Shown: positions 26,127 to 34,544 of the stretch, one piece after another
How the letters are laid out: each line of letters opens with the position of its first letter
Position numbering within the stretch: the stretch's first letter is position 1
Assembly (NCBI GenBank): GCA_017458185.1
Contig: JAFTFY010000034.1
Coordinates: forward strand, 1-53,725
DNA from: Neisseriaceae bacterium
GTDB lineage: Bacteria; Pseudomonadota; Gammaproteobacteria; Burkholderiales; Neisseriaceae
Direction of reading: 5' to 3'
Length of the DNA: 53,725 bases
Position numbers and translations under genes: made by a program
Notes under the pieces: model-generated
Seen by the model: the letters and a program-made list of their open reading frames with translations, nothing else
Databases searched by the model: none
What the model was told of the DNA's origin: nothing

Positions 26127-26144
26127 ATATATATATATATATAT
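26127..26144. repeat. (AT)9 dinucleotide tract
   Basis: Eighteen bases of alternating A and T about 180 bases upstream of the carbonic anhydrase start. A slippage-prone tract of this sort could alter promoter spacing, but no promoter is clearly linked to it. Confidence 0.7.
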
Positions 26145-26248
26145 GCCATTTTTCGATTGTGGCAAGAAATACAACAATAAAAAGTTTTAGCGATAGATGA
26201 CACATTTGTGATTTGCTTTTTTTGGGGTGATTTTTGTTAAGTTGCGAG

Positions 26249-26355
26249 TACAGTTGTTAAACTTCAAAACACTAATGCGAAAGGATTGCCTTGCCGTATT
26301 AGTTATACTGTCGCAGGCAATCCGCCTTTTATTGTTTTGAAGTTTAACTACTATA
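26249..26355 (+). repeat. Correia-like element D
   Basis: The left arm TACAGTTGTTAAACTTCAAAA pairs with a right arm whose reverse complement is TATAGTAGTTAAACTTCAAAA. The core has GGATTGCCTTGCCGTATTAG and TTATACTGTCGCAGGC, then AATCCGCC. The arms differ again from copies A and B, but pair with each other. Confidence 0.78.
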
Positions 26356-26361
26356 AAACAA

Positions 26362-26396
26362 AAAACCCTTTCAGGTTGCCTGAAAGGGTTTTTGAT
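26362..26396. terminator. Terminator downstream of the HiPIP gene (degenerate uptake sequence)
   Basis: AAAAACCCTTTCAGGTTGCC and TGAAAGGGTTTTT form a strong stem with A/T flanks. The loop centre GGTTGCC is a one-base variant of the uptake sequence. Confidence 0.75.
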
Positions 26397-26408
26397 AAAG
26401 CATTTAGA

Positions 26409-26720
26409 TTATGCTTTGGGTTTTTTCGGGTCTTGTACCCAAGATTGACACCAGCCATTGTCAGCCACTTTGCCGCAGGCTTTCATCATTTTGCATGTGC
26501 CGTCTGTATCTAATTGCAAGCAGTTGGCACAAGTTTGTTTTTCGGTGTGTTTAGGGAATTTTTTCTGATCCACAGTTTTGGTATCAGGCACATAGTTCAA
26601 CGCTTTTGCTACTGTGTTGCTTGCAGCAGAGCAGTCAGCCGCAACGGCTTGGCTACCTAATACGGTTACTGCCGCAACAGCGGGTACGACTTGGAACAAG
26701 AAAGTTCTGCGTGTTGTCAT
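26409..26720 (-). CDS. High-potential iron-sulfur protein (HiPIP), Tat-exported
   Basis: This 103-residue protein begins MTTRRTFLFQVVPAVAAVTV, a twin-arginine signal peptide, as expected for a cofactor-loaded periplasmic protein. The mature part has C64-x2-C67, C76 and C91 within TCANCLQLDTDGTC and NGWCQSW, the HiPIP pattern for one 4Fe-4S cluster; C82 is extra. HiPIPs carry electrons in the periplasm, often to terminal oxidases. It is monocistronic with its own terminator. The 567 bases upstream are AT-rich and carry a structured inverted repeat. Confidence 0.9.
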   Translation of the reverse strand: MTTRRTFLFQVVPAVAAVTVLGSQAVAADCSAASNTVAKALNYVPDTKTVDQKKFPKHTEKQTCANCLQLDTDGTCKMMKACGKVADNGWCQSWVQDPKKPKA

Positions 26721-27094
26721 GGTTTGTATTCCTTTAAGTTAAGTTTTTATCTTTGACGCTGTGTGCAACGCCACAAAAGTACCGAACCAAATCGGCTTGG
26801 GTACATTAGCACAAATTAAACCAACTTCCATTTTTTTTAGGGTGCAAATCTTGACATATATCAAATAAAATAGCGAAAAACGATTGTTTTTTTATTATTG
26901 ATATTTAATATCAATTAAATTTTTGCATTTTACTATATTTTTTATCTATTAAGATTATTTTAATATTTGTTTATGTCTATCGTATAAAGGTAAATAGTTT
27001 AAAAATAACAATCAACAAACTTTTGTTGTTTGTTTGAATAATAAAATAATCAAGCCATCTATTTTCAGGCAGCCTGAACAGATAGATTTTTCAA

Positions 27095-27183
27095 TGCCAC
27101 ACGGATTTGGAATTGCCCACGCAATTCCTTTAAAATTTTGTGTTTAAAAGATTTTGCGTGAGCAAAATCGAATCCGTGTGGCA
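27095..27183. repeat. Three-way-junction inverted repeat between two uptake sequences
   Basis: The outer stem TGCCACACGGATT (27095-27107) pairs perfectly with AATCCGTGTGGCA (27171-27183). Inside are two perfect hairpins, GGAATTGC-ccac-GCAATTCC (27109-27128) and GATTTTGC-gtga-GCAAAATC (27150-27169). It is flanked by uptake sequences at 27064 and 27204. It is not a tRNA. The rest of 26721-27287 is AT-rich with no gene that I can support. Confidence 0.6.
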
Positions 27184-27287
27184 ATAAATAAAAGACAAAA
27201 GTTTTCAGGCAGCCTGAACAGTTTAATTTTTCATCATTTTCTATTTATAATATGGTTTTCAGACCTATTTTATATAGAGAAAAACAA

Positions 27288-28013
27288 ATGCAACTTCTTG
27301 AAAATAAAGTTATTTTAATCACTGGCGCGTCATCGGGTATCGGTGAAGCGGCGGCTTTTGCTTGTGCCGAAAATGGGGCAACTGTGGTGCTTTTGGCTCG
27401 CAATAACAAACGCTTGGAAAATATTTACGACAAAATTGTAGCGGCGAATCTACCCGAACCTTACGCCATTTCATTTGACTTAAACACCGCTAATGACGCG
27501 GAATTTAACGCTTTGGCAGAAACCATTTTTCAACAAACCAAGCGAATGGACGGCATTGTGCATAGTGCGTCTTATTTTTACGCTTTGTCGCCGTTAGAAT
27601 TTCAAACGGTTGATGAGTGGGTCAATCAATATCGCATTAACACGGTGGCACCGATGGCACTAACGCGTGCGTTTTTGCCGTTGTTCAAACGCGAAGGCGG
27701 CTCTGTGGTGTTTATCGGCGAAAGCCACAGCGAAACGCCCAAAGCGTACTGGGCAGGTTTTGGGGCAAGTCGGGCGGCGGTGAATTACCTGTGCCAGTCG
27801 TTAGCCGATGAATACAGCCGTTTCCCTAATTTTCGAGCAAATGTGTTAATTCCAGGCTGTGTGGATAGCCCACAACGGCGAAAAACACACCCAGGCGAAA
27901 GCATATCCGAACGCACATCGATTAGCGAGATTGTGCCGCAAATTGTGTGGTATTTGTCGGATCATTCAATCGGCAAAACAGGGGAAATTGTTTATTTGCA
28001 AGAAGATAAATAA
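27288..28013 (+). CDS. Short-chain dehydrogenase/reductase family protein (YciK-like)
   Basis: This 241-residue Rossmann protein has the nucleotide-binding GASSGIG at 13-19 and a DGIVHSASYFYAL segment equivalent to NAG. At the expected catalytic YxxxK position the sequence is GFGASRAA, with Phe158 and Arg162. The usual Tyr and Lys are thus replaced unless Tyr154 substitutes, so catalysis by the normal mechanism is uncertain. ATG 27288 follows AGAGAAAAACAA; an in-frame ATG at 27252 lies in the promoter region. No obvious functional link to its neighbours. Confidence 0.88.
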   Translation: MQLLENKVILITGASSGIGEAAAFACAENGATVVLLARNNKRLENIYDKIVAANLPEPYAISFDLNTANDAEFNALAETIFQQTKRMDGIVHSASYFYALSPLEFQTVDEWVNQYRINTVAPMALTRAFLPLFKREGGSVVFIGESHSETPKAYWAGFGASRAAVNYLCQSLADEYSRFPNFRANVLIPGCVDSPQRRKTHPGESISERTSISEIVPQIVWYLSDHSIGKTGEIVYLQEDK

Positions 28014-28102
28014 TTGTAGGGCGGATATTCAAGCAGTCGATTGATATATTTTCAGGCTGCCTGAAAGGCTTATTTTTCAACTTGTTATCAAGGAAAAAAC
28101 AA

Positions 28103-29902
28103 ATGAATACGCAACAAGATTTTGAATTGACTGCAAAAGAAATTGATGAATTGAAATTGTTAATGGCTTCCAGTTTAGGGCAAAGGGGAACACAAGGCAA
28201 TGCAGATTTTTTTAAACTTACTGACACCAAAAAAATCAAACAATATTTATTGAAAATAAAAGAGTTTATTTTTGCTCCCCGAAATATACTTACTGCATTA
28301 CCTGAAAGTATTTGCTATTTAAGTAATTTAGAAAAATTGGAAATCAATTATGGATTTATCACGGATAGAAATTCTGAATTGCATCATTCAAATATTTCAT
28401 CAAGTTTAACTGTCTTGCTTGAACATATTGGACAATTAAAGCAATTACGCACATTAATCATTAACAGTGATTATGTTACTACGCTACCTGAAAATATTGG
28501 AGCGTTACAAGGATTACAAGAATTGATTTTACATTGTAATAATCTTCTTATGCTACCTGAAAGCATTGGGCAATTAAAACAATTAAAATCATTGTGTTTG
28601 AATTATTGTCATAATCTTTCTGCACTACCTGAAAGTATCGGACAACTACATAATTTACAGAAATTAGAATTATCGATTTGTTTTAATTTAACTATTCCCG
28701 AAACTTTTTGTCAATTAAATCAATTACAAGAATTAGAAATAGGTAGTTCATATATGACAAGGCTGCCTGAAAATATTGGACAACTCACAGGCTTAAAAAA
28801 ATTAGTCTTATTAGAGATGGTAAATATCACCACACTGCCAGAAAGTATTGGGAAATTAGATAATTTGCAAGAATTGCATATTGCGTCTTGTCAAAAATTG
28901 TCTTTTATTCCTGAAAATATTACCCACTTAAAAAACTTAAAGCGTTTTTATATTGCTGATTGTGAAAATTTAAAAAATATTCCGCAATCTATTCAAGTAT
29001 TAGATTGCTTTACTTACTTTGAAAATTCTTGGACTTGGCGTAATTTTCGTTATGAAGAAAAAGAAAAACAAGAAGCACAACAAAAAGAAAAGATAATTTT
29101 AACCTCCGAACAAAAACAAGCCAAAAAAGTTGTGGCTCAAATGAGAAAAGACACGGCAACGCCTTTTATTAAAATTAAGGCAAAACAAGCCAAAAAACTC
29201 TCCTTAACTGCCAGCAAATTTGGCGGCGTGCCTTACTGGCTGCCTGAAATGCCGTATCCTGTGGATAACAATGGCGAAAAATTAGCCTTATTAGCCCAAA
29301 TTGATTTGGCAGAATTACCGCCTTTGCCCGATTTTCCCGAAAAAGGTTTGTTGCAGTTTTTTATCAGCAATGATGATGTGGCAGGTTTGGATTTTGACAA
29401 TCCGCTATCGCAAACAGGCTGGCGAGTGGTTTATCACGCAAGCGTTAATCCAAATATCAGCGAAAAAGAAGTGCTTAATTTGTCTATTCCATTAGAAAAT
29501 ATGCCGTTAGGCGATACGCAATATAAACTGTCGTTTAAATTAGCACAAACTTCAATCAGTCCTTGCGATTATCGTTTTGAAGATTTGTTCAAAACAACCG
29601 CACAGCAGTTAAAAATCACATTTGATAAAAACGATGAAATTTTCGACTTAATCGATGAAGATACGCACGAGAAATTGTACAACAGCACCGCAGGACACCA
29701 TATCGGCGGTTACCCCATTTTCACCCAAGATGACCCACGCAGTGAAGAACAATTGGCAGAGCATAAAATCTTGTTACTGCAAATAGATACCGAAGGCGAT
29801 ATTATGTGGGGAGACGCAGGCGTGGGCAATTTTTTTATTACGGCGGACGATTTGAAAAAACGCGATTTTTCAAGGGTGCTTTATAACTGGGATTGTGCTT
29901 AA
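28103..29902 (+). CDS. Leucine-rich-repeat protein fused to a DUF1963 (YwqG-like) domain
   Basis: This 599-residue protein has about nine leucine-rich repeats of the LPESIGQLxxLxxLxL type (about 60-320), then a Lys/Gln-rich linker (340-370). A C-terminal domain of about 230 residues contains GGVPYWLPEMPYPVDNNGEK, ALLAQIDLAELPPLPDFP and LLQFFIS, which I recognise as DUF1963/YwqG. LRRs bind proteins; the DUF1963 function is unknown. No signal peptide. AAGGA precedes ATG 28103. The repeat core LPE is written CTACCTGAA or CTGCCTGAA, and one repeat is an exact uptake core (28760-28771). It is likely a cytoplasmic interaction protein. Confidence 0.85.
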   Translation: MNTQQDFELTAKEIDELKLLMASSLGQRGTQGNADFFKLTDTKKIKQYLLKIKEFIFAPRNILTALPESICYLSNLEKLEINYGFITDRNSELHHSNISSSLTVLLEHIGQLKQLRTLIINSDYVTTLPENIGALQGLQELILHCNNLLMLPESIGQLKQLKSLCLNYCHNLSALPESIGQLHNLQKLELSICFNLTIPETFCQLNQLQELEIGSSYMTRLPENIGQLTGLKKLVLLEMVNITTLPESIGKLDNLQELHIASCQKLSFIPENITHLKNLKRFYIADCENLKNIPQSIQVLDCFTYFENSWTWRNFRYEEKEKQEAQQKEKIILTSEQKQAKKVVAQMRKDTATPFIKIKAKQAKKLSLTASKFGGVPYWLPEMPYPVDNNGEKLALLAQIDLAELPPLPDFPEKGLLQFFISNDDVAGLDFDNPLSQTGWRVVYHASVNPNISEKEVLNLSIPLENMPLGDTQYKLSFKLAQTSISPCDYRFEDLFKTTAQQLKITFDKNDEIFDLIDEDTHEKLYNSTAGHHIGGYPIFTQDDPRSEEQLAEHKILLLQIDTEGDIMWGDAGVGNFFITADDLKKRDFSRVLYNWDCA

Positions 29903-29940
29903 AAAATGTTTTCAGGCTGCCTGAAAAATAGGAAAACAAT

Positions 29941-30885
29941 ATGAATAAACCCTTATCCACTCGCAATAAAACCATTCACACTTCATTAGAAAATGGGCAG
30001 GATTTATTAAAACAATGTATGAACATAGAAAATAATATTTCCGATATAAAATCCATTCAAAATAAAGTGATTTTAGGCGATTTATTTTCAGTATGTGACA
30101 GGCTGCCTGAAAAAAGTATGGATTTAATTATTGCCGACCCGCCTTATAATTTAAGTAAGCAATTTGGTGAAAATAAGTTTTATCAAAAAAATAATCAAGA
30201 ATATACTACTTACACACGACAATGGTTAAAAAAAGTTATGCCTTTATTAAAAGATAATGGCTCAATTTATATTTGTTGCGACTGGCAAAGTAGTTTAATT
30301 ATCGGCACGGTTTTATCGGAATTTGCCATTATTCGTAATCGCATTTCTTGGCAAAGAGAAAAAGGGCGTGGGGCAAAAAATAACTGGAAAAACGCTATGG
30401 AAGATATTTGGTTTGCCACAAAGTCTAAAAATTATACTTTTAATTTGGACGCGGTGAAAATTCGCCGTAAAGTGATTGCCCCTTACAAAACAAACGGCAA
30501 ACCCAAAGACTGGCAACAAACCGCAAACGGCAATTTCCGCGACACTTGTCCGTCTAATTTTTGGGACGATATTACCATTCCCTTTTGGTCTATGCCCGAA
30601 AACACCGCCCACCCCACACAAAAACCCGAAAAATTGATTGCCAAGTTAATTTTGGCAAGTTCCAACGCAGGCGATACGGTGTTCGACCCCTTTTTGGGTT
30701 CAGGCACAACCGCCGTGGTTGCCAAAAAATTAAACAGAAACTTTATCGCCATAGAACGCGAAGCACAATACTGTATCTGGACACAACAACGCTTGGATGT
30801 TGCAGAAAAAAATAAACAAATTCAAGGATTTAATAACGGCGTTTTTTGGGAAAGAAATTCGTTAAAAGAACAGGGAAAAGGGTAA
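29941..30885 (+). CDS. DNA methyltransferase, beta class (orphan)
   Basis: This 314-residue adenine/N4-cytosine DNA methyltransferase has catalytic motif IV DPPYNL (about residue 67) near the N-terminus and SAM motif I in FDPFLGSGTT near the C-terminus, with HPTQKPEKL before it. This order (IV, target recognition, I) is the beta class. The target site cannot be read from the sequence. No restriction gene is adjacent, so it looks like an orphan regulatory or protective methylase. AGGAAAACAAT precedes the ATG. The uptake sequence at 30100 encodes RLPEK right before motif IV. Confidence 0.9.
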   Translation: MNKPLSTRNKTIHTSLENGQDLLKQCMNIENNISDIKSIQNKVILGDLFSVCDRLPEKSMDLIIADPPYNLSKQFGENKFYQKNNQEYTTYTRQWLKKVMPLLKDNGSIYICCDWQSSLIIGTVLSEFAIIRNRISWQREKGRGAKNNWKNAMEDIWFATKSKNYTFNLDAVKIRRKVIAPYKTNGKPKDWQQTANGNFRDTCPSNFWDDITIPFWSMPENTAHPTQKPEKLIAKLILASSNAGDTVFDPFLGSGTTAVVAKKLNRNFIAIEREAQYCIWTQQRLDVAEKNKQIQGFNNGVFWERNSLKEQGKG

Positions 30886-30937
30886 AATGAACCCTTTCAG
30901 GCAGCCTGAAAACTGAATAAAAATAGGTAATTATAAA

Positions 30938-31981
30938 ATGTGGCAATATATATTCAAACGGCTTTTATTGTTAATTCCCACGCTAATCGGCATTATCACC
31001 ATTAACTTTTTGGTGATTCAATTTGTGCCAGGTGGGCCTGTGGAGCAGATGGTGCAGCAACTGACGCACGCCACGCAGGACGGAGGAGCGGTTTTGCAGG
31101 CGGCGGGCGATGGGAAGACGCAGATTTCTGCCGAAGATATGGCGGCGTTAAAAGCCCTGTATGGCTTTGACAAGCCGCCTTTGACGCGTTATTTGGATAT
31201 GCTGTGGCGGTTTGCTCGCTTTGATTTGGGCGACAGTTTTTTTCATCATCAAAGCGTGGCAGGCTTGGTGCGGGAAAAATTGCCTGTGTCTATGTCTTTG
31301 GGATTATGGACTTTTTTCTTAACTTATCTCATTTGCATTCCTTTGGGCGTTGCCAAAGCGGTGCGGCAAGGCACCAAGTTTGACGCTGTTTCCAGCGTGA
31401 TTATTCTCATCGGTTATTCCATTCCGTCTTTTGTGTTGGGCGTTTTGCTGTTGGTGCTGTTTGGCGGCGGCAGTTTTTTGGCGTGGTTTCCGCTGTCGGG
31501 TTTGGTGTCGGATAACTGGGCAGAATTGTCGTTTTGGGGCAAAATCGGCGACTATTTGTGGCATATCGCCCTGCCGATTACCGCGTCTGTCGCAGGCAAT
31601 TTGGCGGTGATGACGATTTTAACCAAAAATGTTTTTTTAGAAGAAATCCGCCGCCAATATGTGCTCACCGCAAGAGCCAAAGGGCTGCCTGAAAACAAAA
31701 TCTTATGGCGACACATTTTTCGTAATGCGATGATTCCCTTAATTACAGGCTTTCCAGCCGCCTTTATCGGGGCGTTTTTTACAGGTAGCCTGTTGATTGA
31801 AACGCTGTTTTCATTAGACGGATTAGGTCTATTGTCGTATCAATCTGTTGTGAAACGCGATTATCCTGTGGTGATGGGCACGCTATTTGTCTTCACACTG
31901 TTGGGCTTGTTGGCAAAATTATTGTCTGATATTTCATACAGTTGGATAGACCCGAGAATACATTTTGGGGGGAAGAAATAG
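30938..31981 (+). CDS. yejB: ABC transporter permease YejB (oligopeptide/microcin C type)
   Basis: This 347-residue inner-membrane permease of the DppB/OppB family has the typical start MWQYIFKRLLLLIPTLIGII and FVPGGPVEQM. A periplasmic insert at about 45-75 and the EAA loop (YVLTARAKGLPENKILWRHI) towards the C-terminus are visible. The long insert and the start resemble YejB rather than DppB. The other subunits (yejA, yejE, yejF) are not adjacent. The upstream methyltransferase ends 52 bases away, with an uptake sequence between. Confidence 0.85.
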   Translation: MWQYIFKRLLLLIPTLIGIITINFLVIQFVPGGPVEQMVQQLTHATQDGGAVLQAAGDGKTQISAEDMAALKALYGFDKPPLTRYLDMLWRFARFDLGDSFFHHQSVAGLVREKLPVSMSLGLWTFFLTYLICIPLGVAKAVRQGTKFDAVSSVIILIGYSIPSFVLGVLLLVLFGGGSFLAWFPLSGLVSDNWAELSFWGKIGDYLWHIALPITASVAGNLAVMTILTKNVFLEEIRRQYVLTARAKGLPENKILWRHIFRNAMIPLITGFPAAFIGAFFTGSLLIETLFSLDGLGLLSYQSVVKRDYPVVMGTLFVFTLLGLLAKLLSDISYSWIDPRIHFGGKK

Positions 31982-32003
31982 GGTTTCAGGCTGCCTGAAA
32001 AAA

Positions 32004-32414
32004 TTAAATTGTTTGATAAATACGCAATGTTTGATTATCCATTTCTCCTTGATAATATTTATCTAATATTTGTTTGAATAACGGATTTTTTGTATAAATA
32101 TAAAATAAAGTCATTGAAGATTTTATTTTCAAATCATCAGGATAGCCAAGAATTGATGAAATATTGTTATTATCTAAATTAAATAATGTTCTCGTTATTT
32201 CACATAAATTGTTTTTGAGATAATCATTTGACCAGTAATCGGCTAATTCCTGTTTTGATTTTATGGCGTAATATTGTGCGGTTCTACTTTGCCCTAATCC
32301 GATAATTTGCGGAAAAATATACCACATATAATGGCTTTTCTTTTTGCCATTTTTAATTTCTTGCAACGCCAAATCGTAAATTTCTTTTTGTGCGTCAATA
32401 AATCGTTGAACCAT
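32004..32414 (-). CDS. DUF1810 family protein
   Basis: This 136-residue protein has RFIDAQKEIYDLALQEIKNG, then KKSHYMWYIFPQIIGLGQS, the signature of DUF1810, and ends with a helical tail. The function is unknown. It is complete in length. It faces yejB convergently; an uptake sequence followed by A/T runs (31984-32005) lies between the stops and may terminate both. Confidence 0.85.
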   Translation of the reverse strand: MVQRFIDAQKEIYDLALQEIKNGKKKSHYMWYIFPQIIGLGQSRTAQYYAIKSKQELADYWSNDYLKNNLCEITRTLFNLDNNNISSILGYPDDLKIKSSMTLFYIYTKNPLFKQILDKYYQGEMDNQTLRIYQTI

Positions 32415-32465
32415 TGTTATTTGCCTTTTCAGGCTTCCTGAAAGAGTTATTGTATCATTTTGTGC

Positions 32466-32981
32466 CTAATGGCTCATATTGTTGTAAAAAGTCCAACCTG
32501 TTTCTGCGGTTATGGCTTGTTGTAACTTTTCTCGCATTTGAGCATAAGTGCCGTCTGTATCATTTTCAGGCAGCCTGAAAGTATTGAGCATATAATCGCC
32601 GCCATATTTCATAAACATGAAACCACGCCCCAAAGTACGGATACCTTTGCGTTTTTTGCGATTGATTTTAATGCTTTCTATGTTATATTGAAAGCCTTTC
32701 CAAAAAATATACAATAATAACAATATGATAATTAAAAATATAATAATCCTATTTAATTTTTTTTGAAAGAATAGATTAAAAATTAAATCATACCAAGGTA
32801 AGGTAACACCAAAAGCACAGATAAAAGCCCAGATACATACCGAACGCTTTGTCATCGGTTCAAATACTTTCCATTTAACCACTTCTTGATTGGCAAACCA
32901 TTCACGCGAAACTCTTTCTAATGTAGCCATCGCTTCTTGATTTTTTTCAGGAAATCTTTTGGGTGAATATTGATTGTTCAT
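32466..32981 (-). CDS. Hypothetical two-helix membrane protein
   Basis: This 172-residue protein (from ATG 32981, MNNQYSPKRF) is not recognised. A hydrophilic N-terminus (about 1-45) precedes two membrane segments (about 48-70 and 78-98, the second rich in Ile/Leu). A basic loop (INRKKRKGIRTLGRG) and a soluble C-terminal half follow. The frame is open upstream through an uptake sequence (33003), but the upstream part looks like translated intergenic DNA. The uptake sequence at 32565 encodes FRLPEN. Codon use is AT-rich like its neighbours. Confidence 0.6.
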   Translation of the reverse strand: MNNQYSPKRFPEKNQEAMATLERVSREWFANQEVVKWKVFEPMTKRSVCIWAFICAFGVTLPWYDLIFNLFFQKKLNRIIIFLIIILLLLYIFWKGFQYNIESIKINRKKRKGIRTLGRGFMFMKYGGDYMLNTFRLPENDTDGTYAQMREKLQQAITAETGWTFYNNMSH

Positions 32982-33058
32982 TTTGACGATACGGAAAAAT
33001 ATTTCAGGCTGCCTGAACAATGAAAAACGGTGGGCAGGAATGCCCACCCTATATCTTT

Positions 33059-34276
33059 TTAACTGCGATAATCGGCGTTAATCGATACATAATCGTGCGA
33101 CAAGTCGCAGGTGTATAGCACCACTGACTGCTCGCCGCGATTGAGTTCCACGCGTACGGTGATTTCGGGTTTTGCCATGACGCGGGCACCGTCTTCTTCT
33201 TGGTATAACTCGGCTCTGCCGCCGTTTTCCACAACCAGAACGCTGTCTAAAAACATGCGTACTTTGGCGGTGTCCAAATCTTTAATGCCTGAATTGCCGA
33301 TGGCACATAACAGTCGCCCCAAGTTTGCGTCTGACGCAAAAAAGGCGGTTTTCACCAAAGGCGAATGGGCAATGGAATAACCCACTTTGCGTGCTTCTTC
33401 CACGCTCATCGCTTGGTCGATTTGAATGGTGATGAATTTTGTTGCGCCTTCGCCGTCTCGCACAATCGCTTTGGCTAATTCTAATGCAGTCTCGGTAATC
33501 GCGGCTTTGACACTGGCGGCGGCAGGATCGTTGTCGTTTGATATTTCAGGTAAGCCTGATTTGCCTGTGGCAATAATTAAGAAACTGTCGTTGGTGCTGG
33601 TGTCGCCATCAACCGTAATGCGGTTGAAACTGTTGTCGGCAATTTCTTTTGTCCATTTATTCAATAAATCGGGGGCAATGTTGGCATCCGTTGCCACAAA
33701 AGACAGCATAGTTGCCATATTCGGACGAATCATACCTGCCCCTTTGGCTATGCCTGTAACCGAAATCACTTTGTTGTCGATTTTAATTTGCCGTGTGGCT
33801 GCTTTGGGGACGGTGTCGGTGGTCATAATGGCGGACGCGGCAATGTCCCAGTGTACAGGTTTGACTTTGGGCAGGGCGTGAATAATTTTTGTGGCAGGCA
33901 AAGGTTCTAAAATCACGCCAGTGGATAAGGGCAAAACTTGTTCAGGCTGGCACTGAATATGAGCCGCCACAGCGGTGCAAACATTCAAAGCGTCATCAAT
34001 ACCGCGTTGCCCTGTGCCTGCGTTGGCGTTGCCTGTATTCACCACAATCGCTCGAATGCCTTGATTTTCTGCCAAATGTTTTTTACATACGGTAACAGGT
34101 GCGGCACAAAAACGATTTTGCGTAAAAACGCCAGCCACATTTGCAGACGGCGATAAAAGCATCAGCGTTAAGTCGTTTTTGCCTTCTTTTTTAATGCCTG
34201 CTTGTCCGACATAAATTTGAATACCGTCAATAACGGGCAGTTCTTTGGCGGTTTTTGCGGTTAAATTGACTGCCAT
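33059..34276 (-). CDS. argJ: Bifunctional ornithine acetyltransferase / N-acetylglutamate synthase
   Basis: ArgJ recycles the acetyl group in arginine synthesis. The 405-residue precursor self-cleaves before the Thr of GAGMIRPNMATMLSF, visible near the middle, to give alpha and beta chains. VVNTGNANAGTGQRG and DGDTSTNDS are family motifs. ATG 34276 (MAVNLTAKTAKELP) is supported by AAGGAC upstream; the frame is open further into repeat R6, which is not part of the gene. Confidence 0.96.
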   Translation of the reverse strand: MAVNLTAKTAKELPVIDGIQIYVGQAGIKKEGKNDLTLMLLSPSANVAGVFTQNRFCAAPVTVCKKHLAENQGIRAIVVNTGNANAGTGQRGIDDALNVCTAVAAHIQCQPEQVLPLSTGVILEPLPATKIIHALPKVKPVHWDIAASAIMTTDTVPKAATRQIKIDNKVISVTGIAKGAGMIRPNMATMLSFVATDANIAPDLLNKWTKEIADNSFNRITVDGDTSTNDSFLIIATGKSGLPEISNDNDPAAASVKAAITETALELAKAIVRDGEGATKFITIQIDQAMSVEEARKVGYSIAHSPLVKTAFFASDANLGRLLCAIGNSGIKDLDTAKVRMFLDSVLVVENGGRAELYQEEDGARVMAKPEITVRVELNRGEQSVVLYTCDLSHDYVSINADYRS

Positions 34277-34328
34277 AATGAAGTCCTTTTTATTTTGACG
34301 CAAAGAAAGGGTAAGGATACAGTAAAGC

Positions 34329-34544
34329 AAGCAAGTTAGCAATGAGCAGTGAGTAGTTAGCAGTTGTTTCGTTTTGCCTTGCGGCAAAACAATTATTATT
34401 TAGATAATGCTTCGATTTTCTTTCAGGCTGCCTGAAACGCAGTTCAATGAACGAAGTAGAGTTCAAATAATAGTCGAAGTGTTGTCTAAACATAAATTGT
34501 TTTGCCGTAAGGCAAAACGAAACAACTGCTCACTGCTCACTGAT
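34329..34544. repeat. Compound uptake-sequence repeat, full inverted copy R6
   Basis: Left: heptads (TTAGCAATGAGCAGTGAGTA), hairpin TTTTGCCTTGCGGCAAAAC, motif TTTAGATAATGCTTCGATTT. Centre: uptake sequence 34422-34436. Right: the motif, hairpin and heptads again in reverse orientation. The right heptads end inside the stop codon of the inositol monophosphatase gene. Confidence 0.78.

Noticed and set aside
27095..27183. tRNA gene
   Set aside because: It has stems like a cloverleaf, but no TTC loop, anticodon arm or CCA-type acceptor; the hairpins are 8 bp with 4-base loops.
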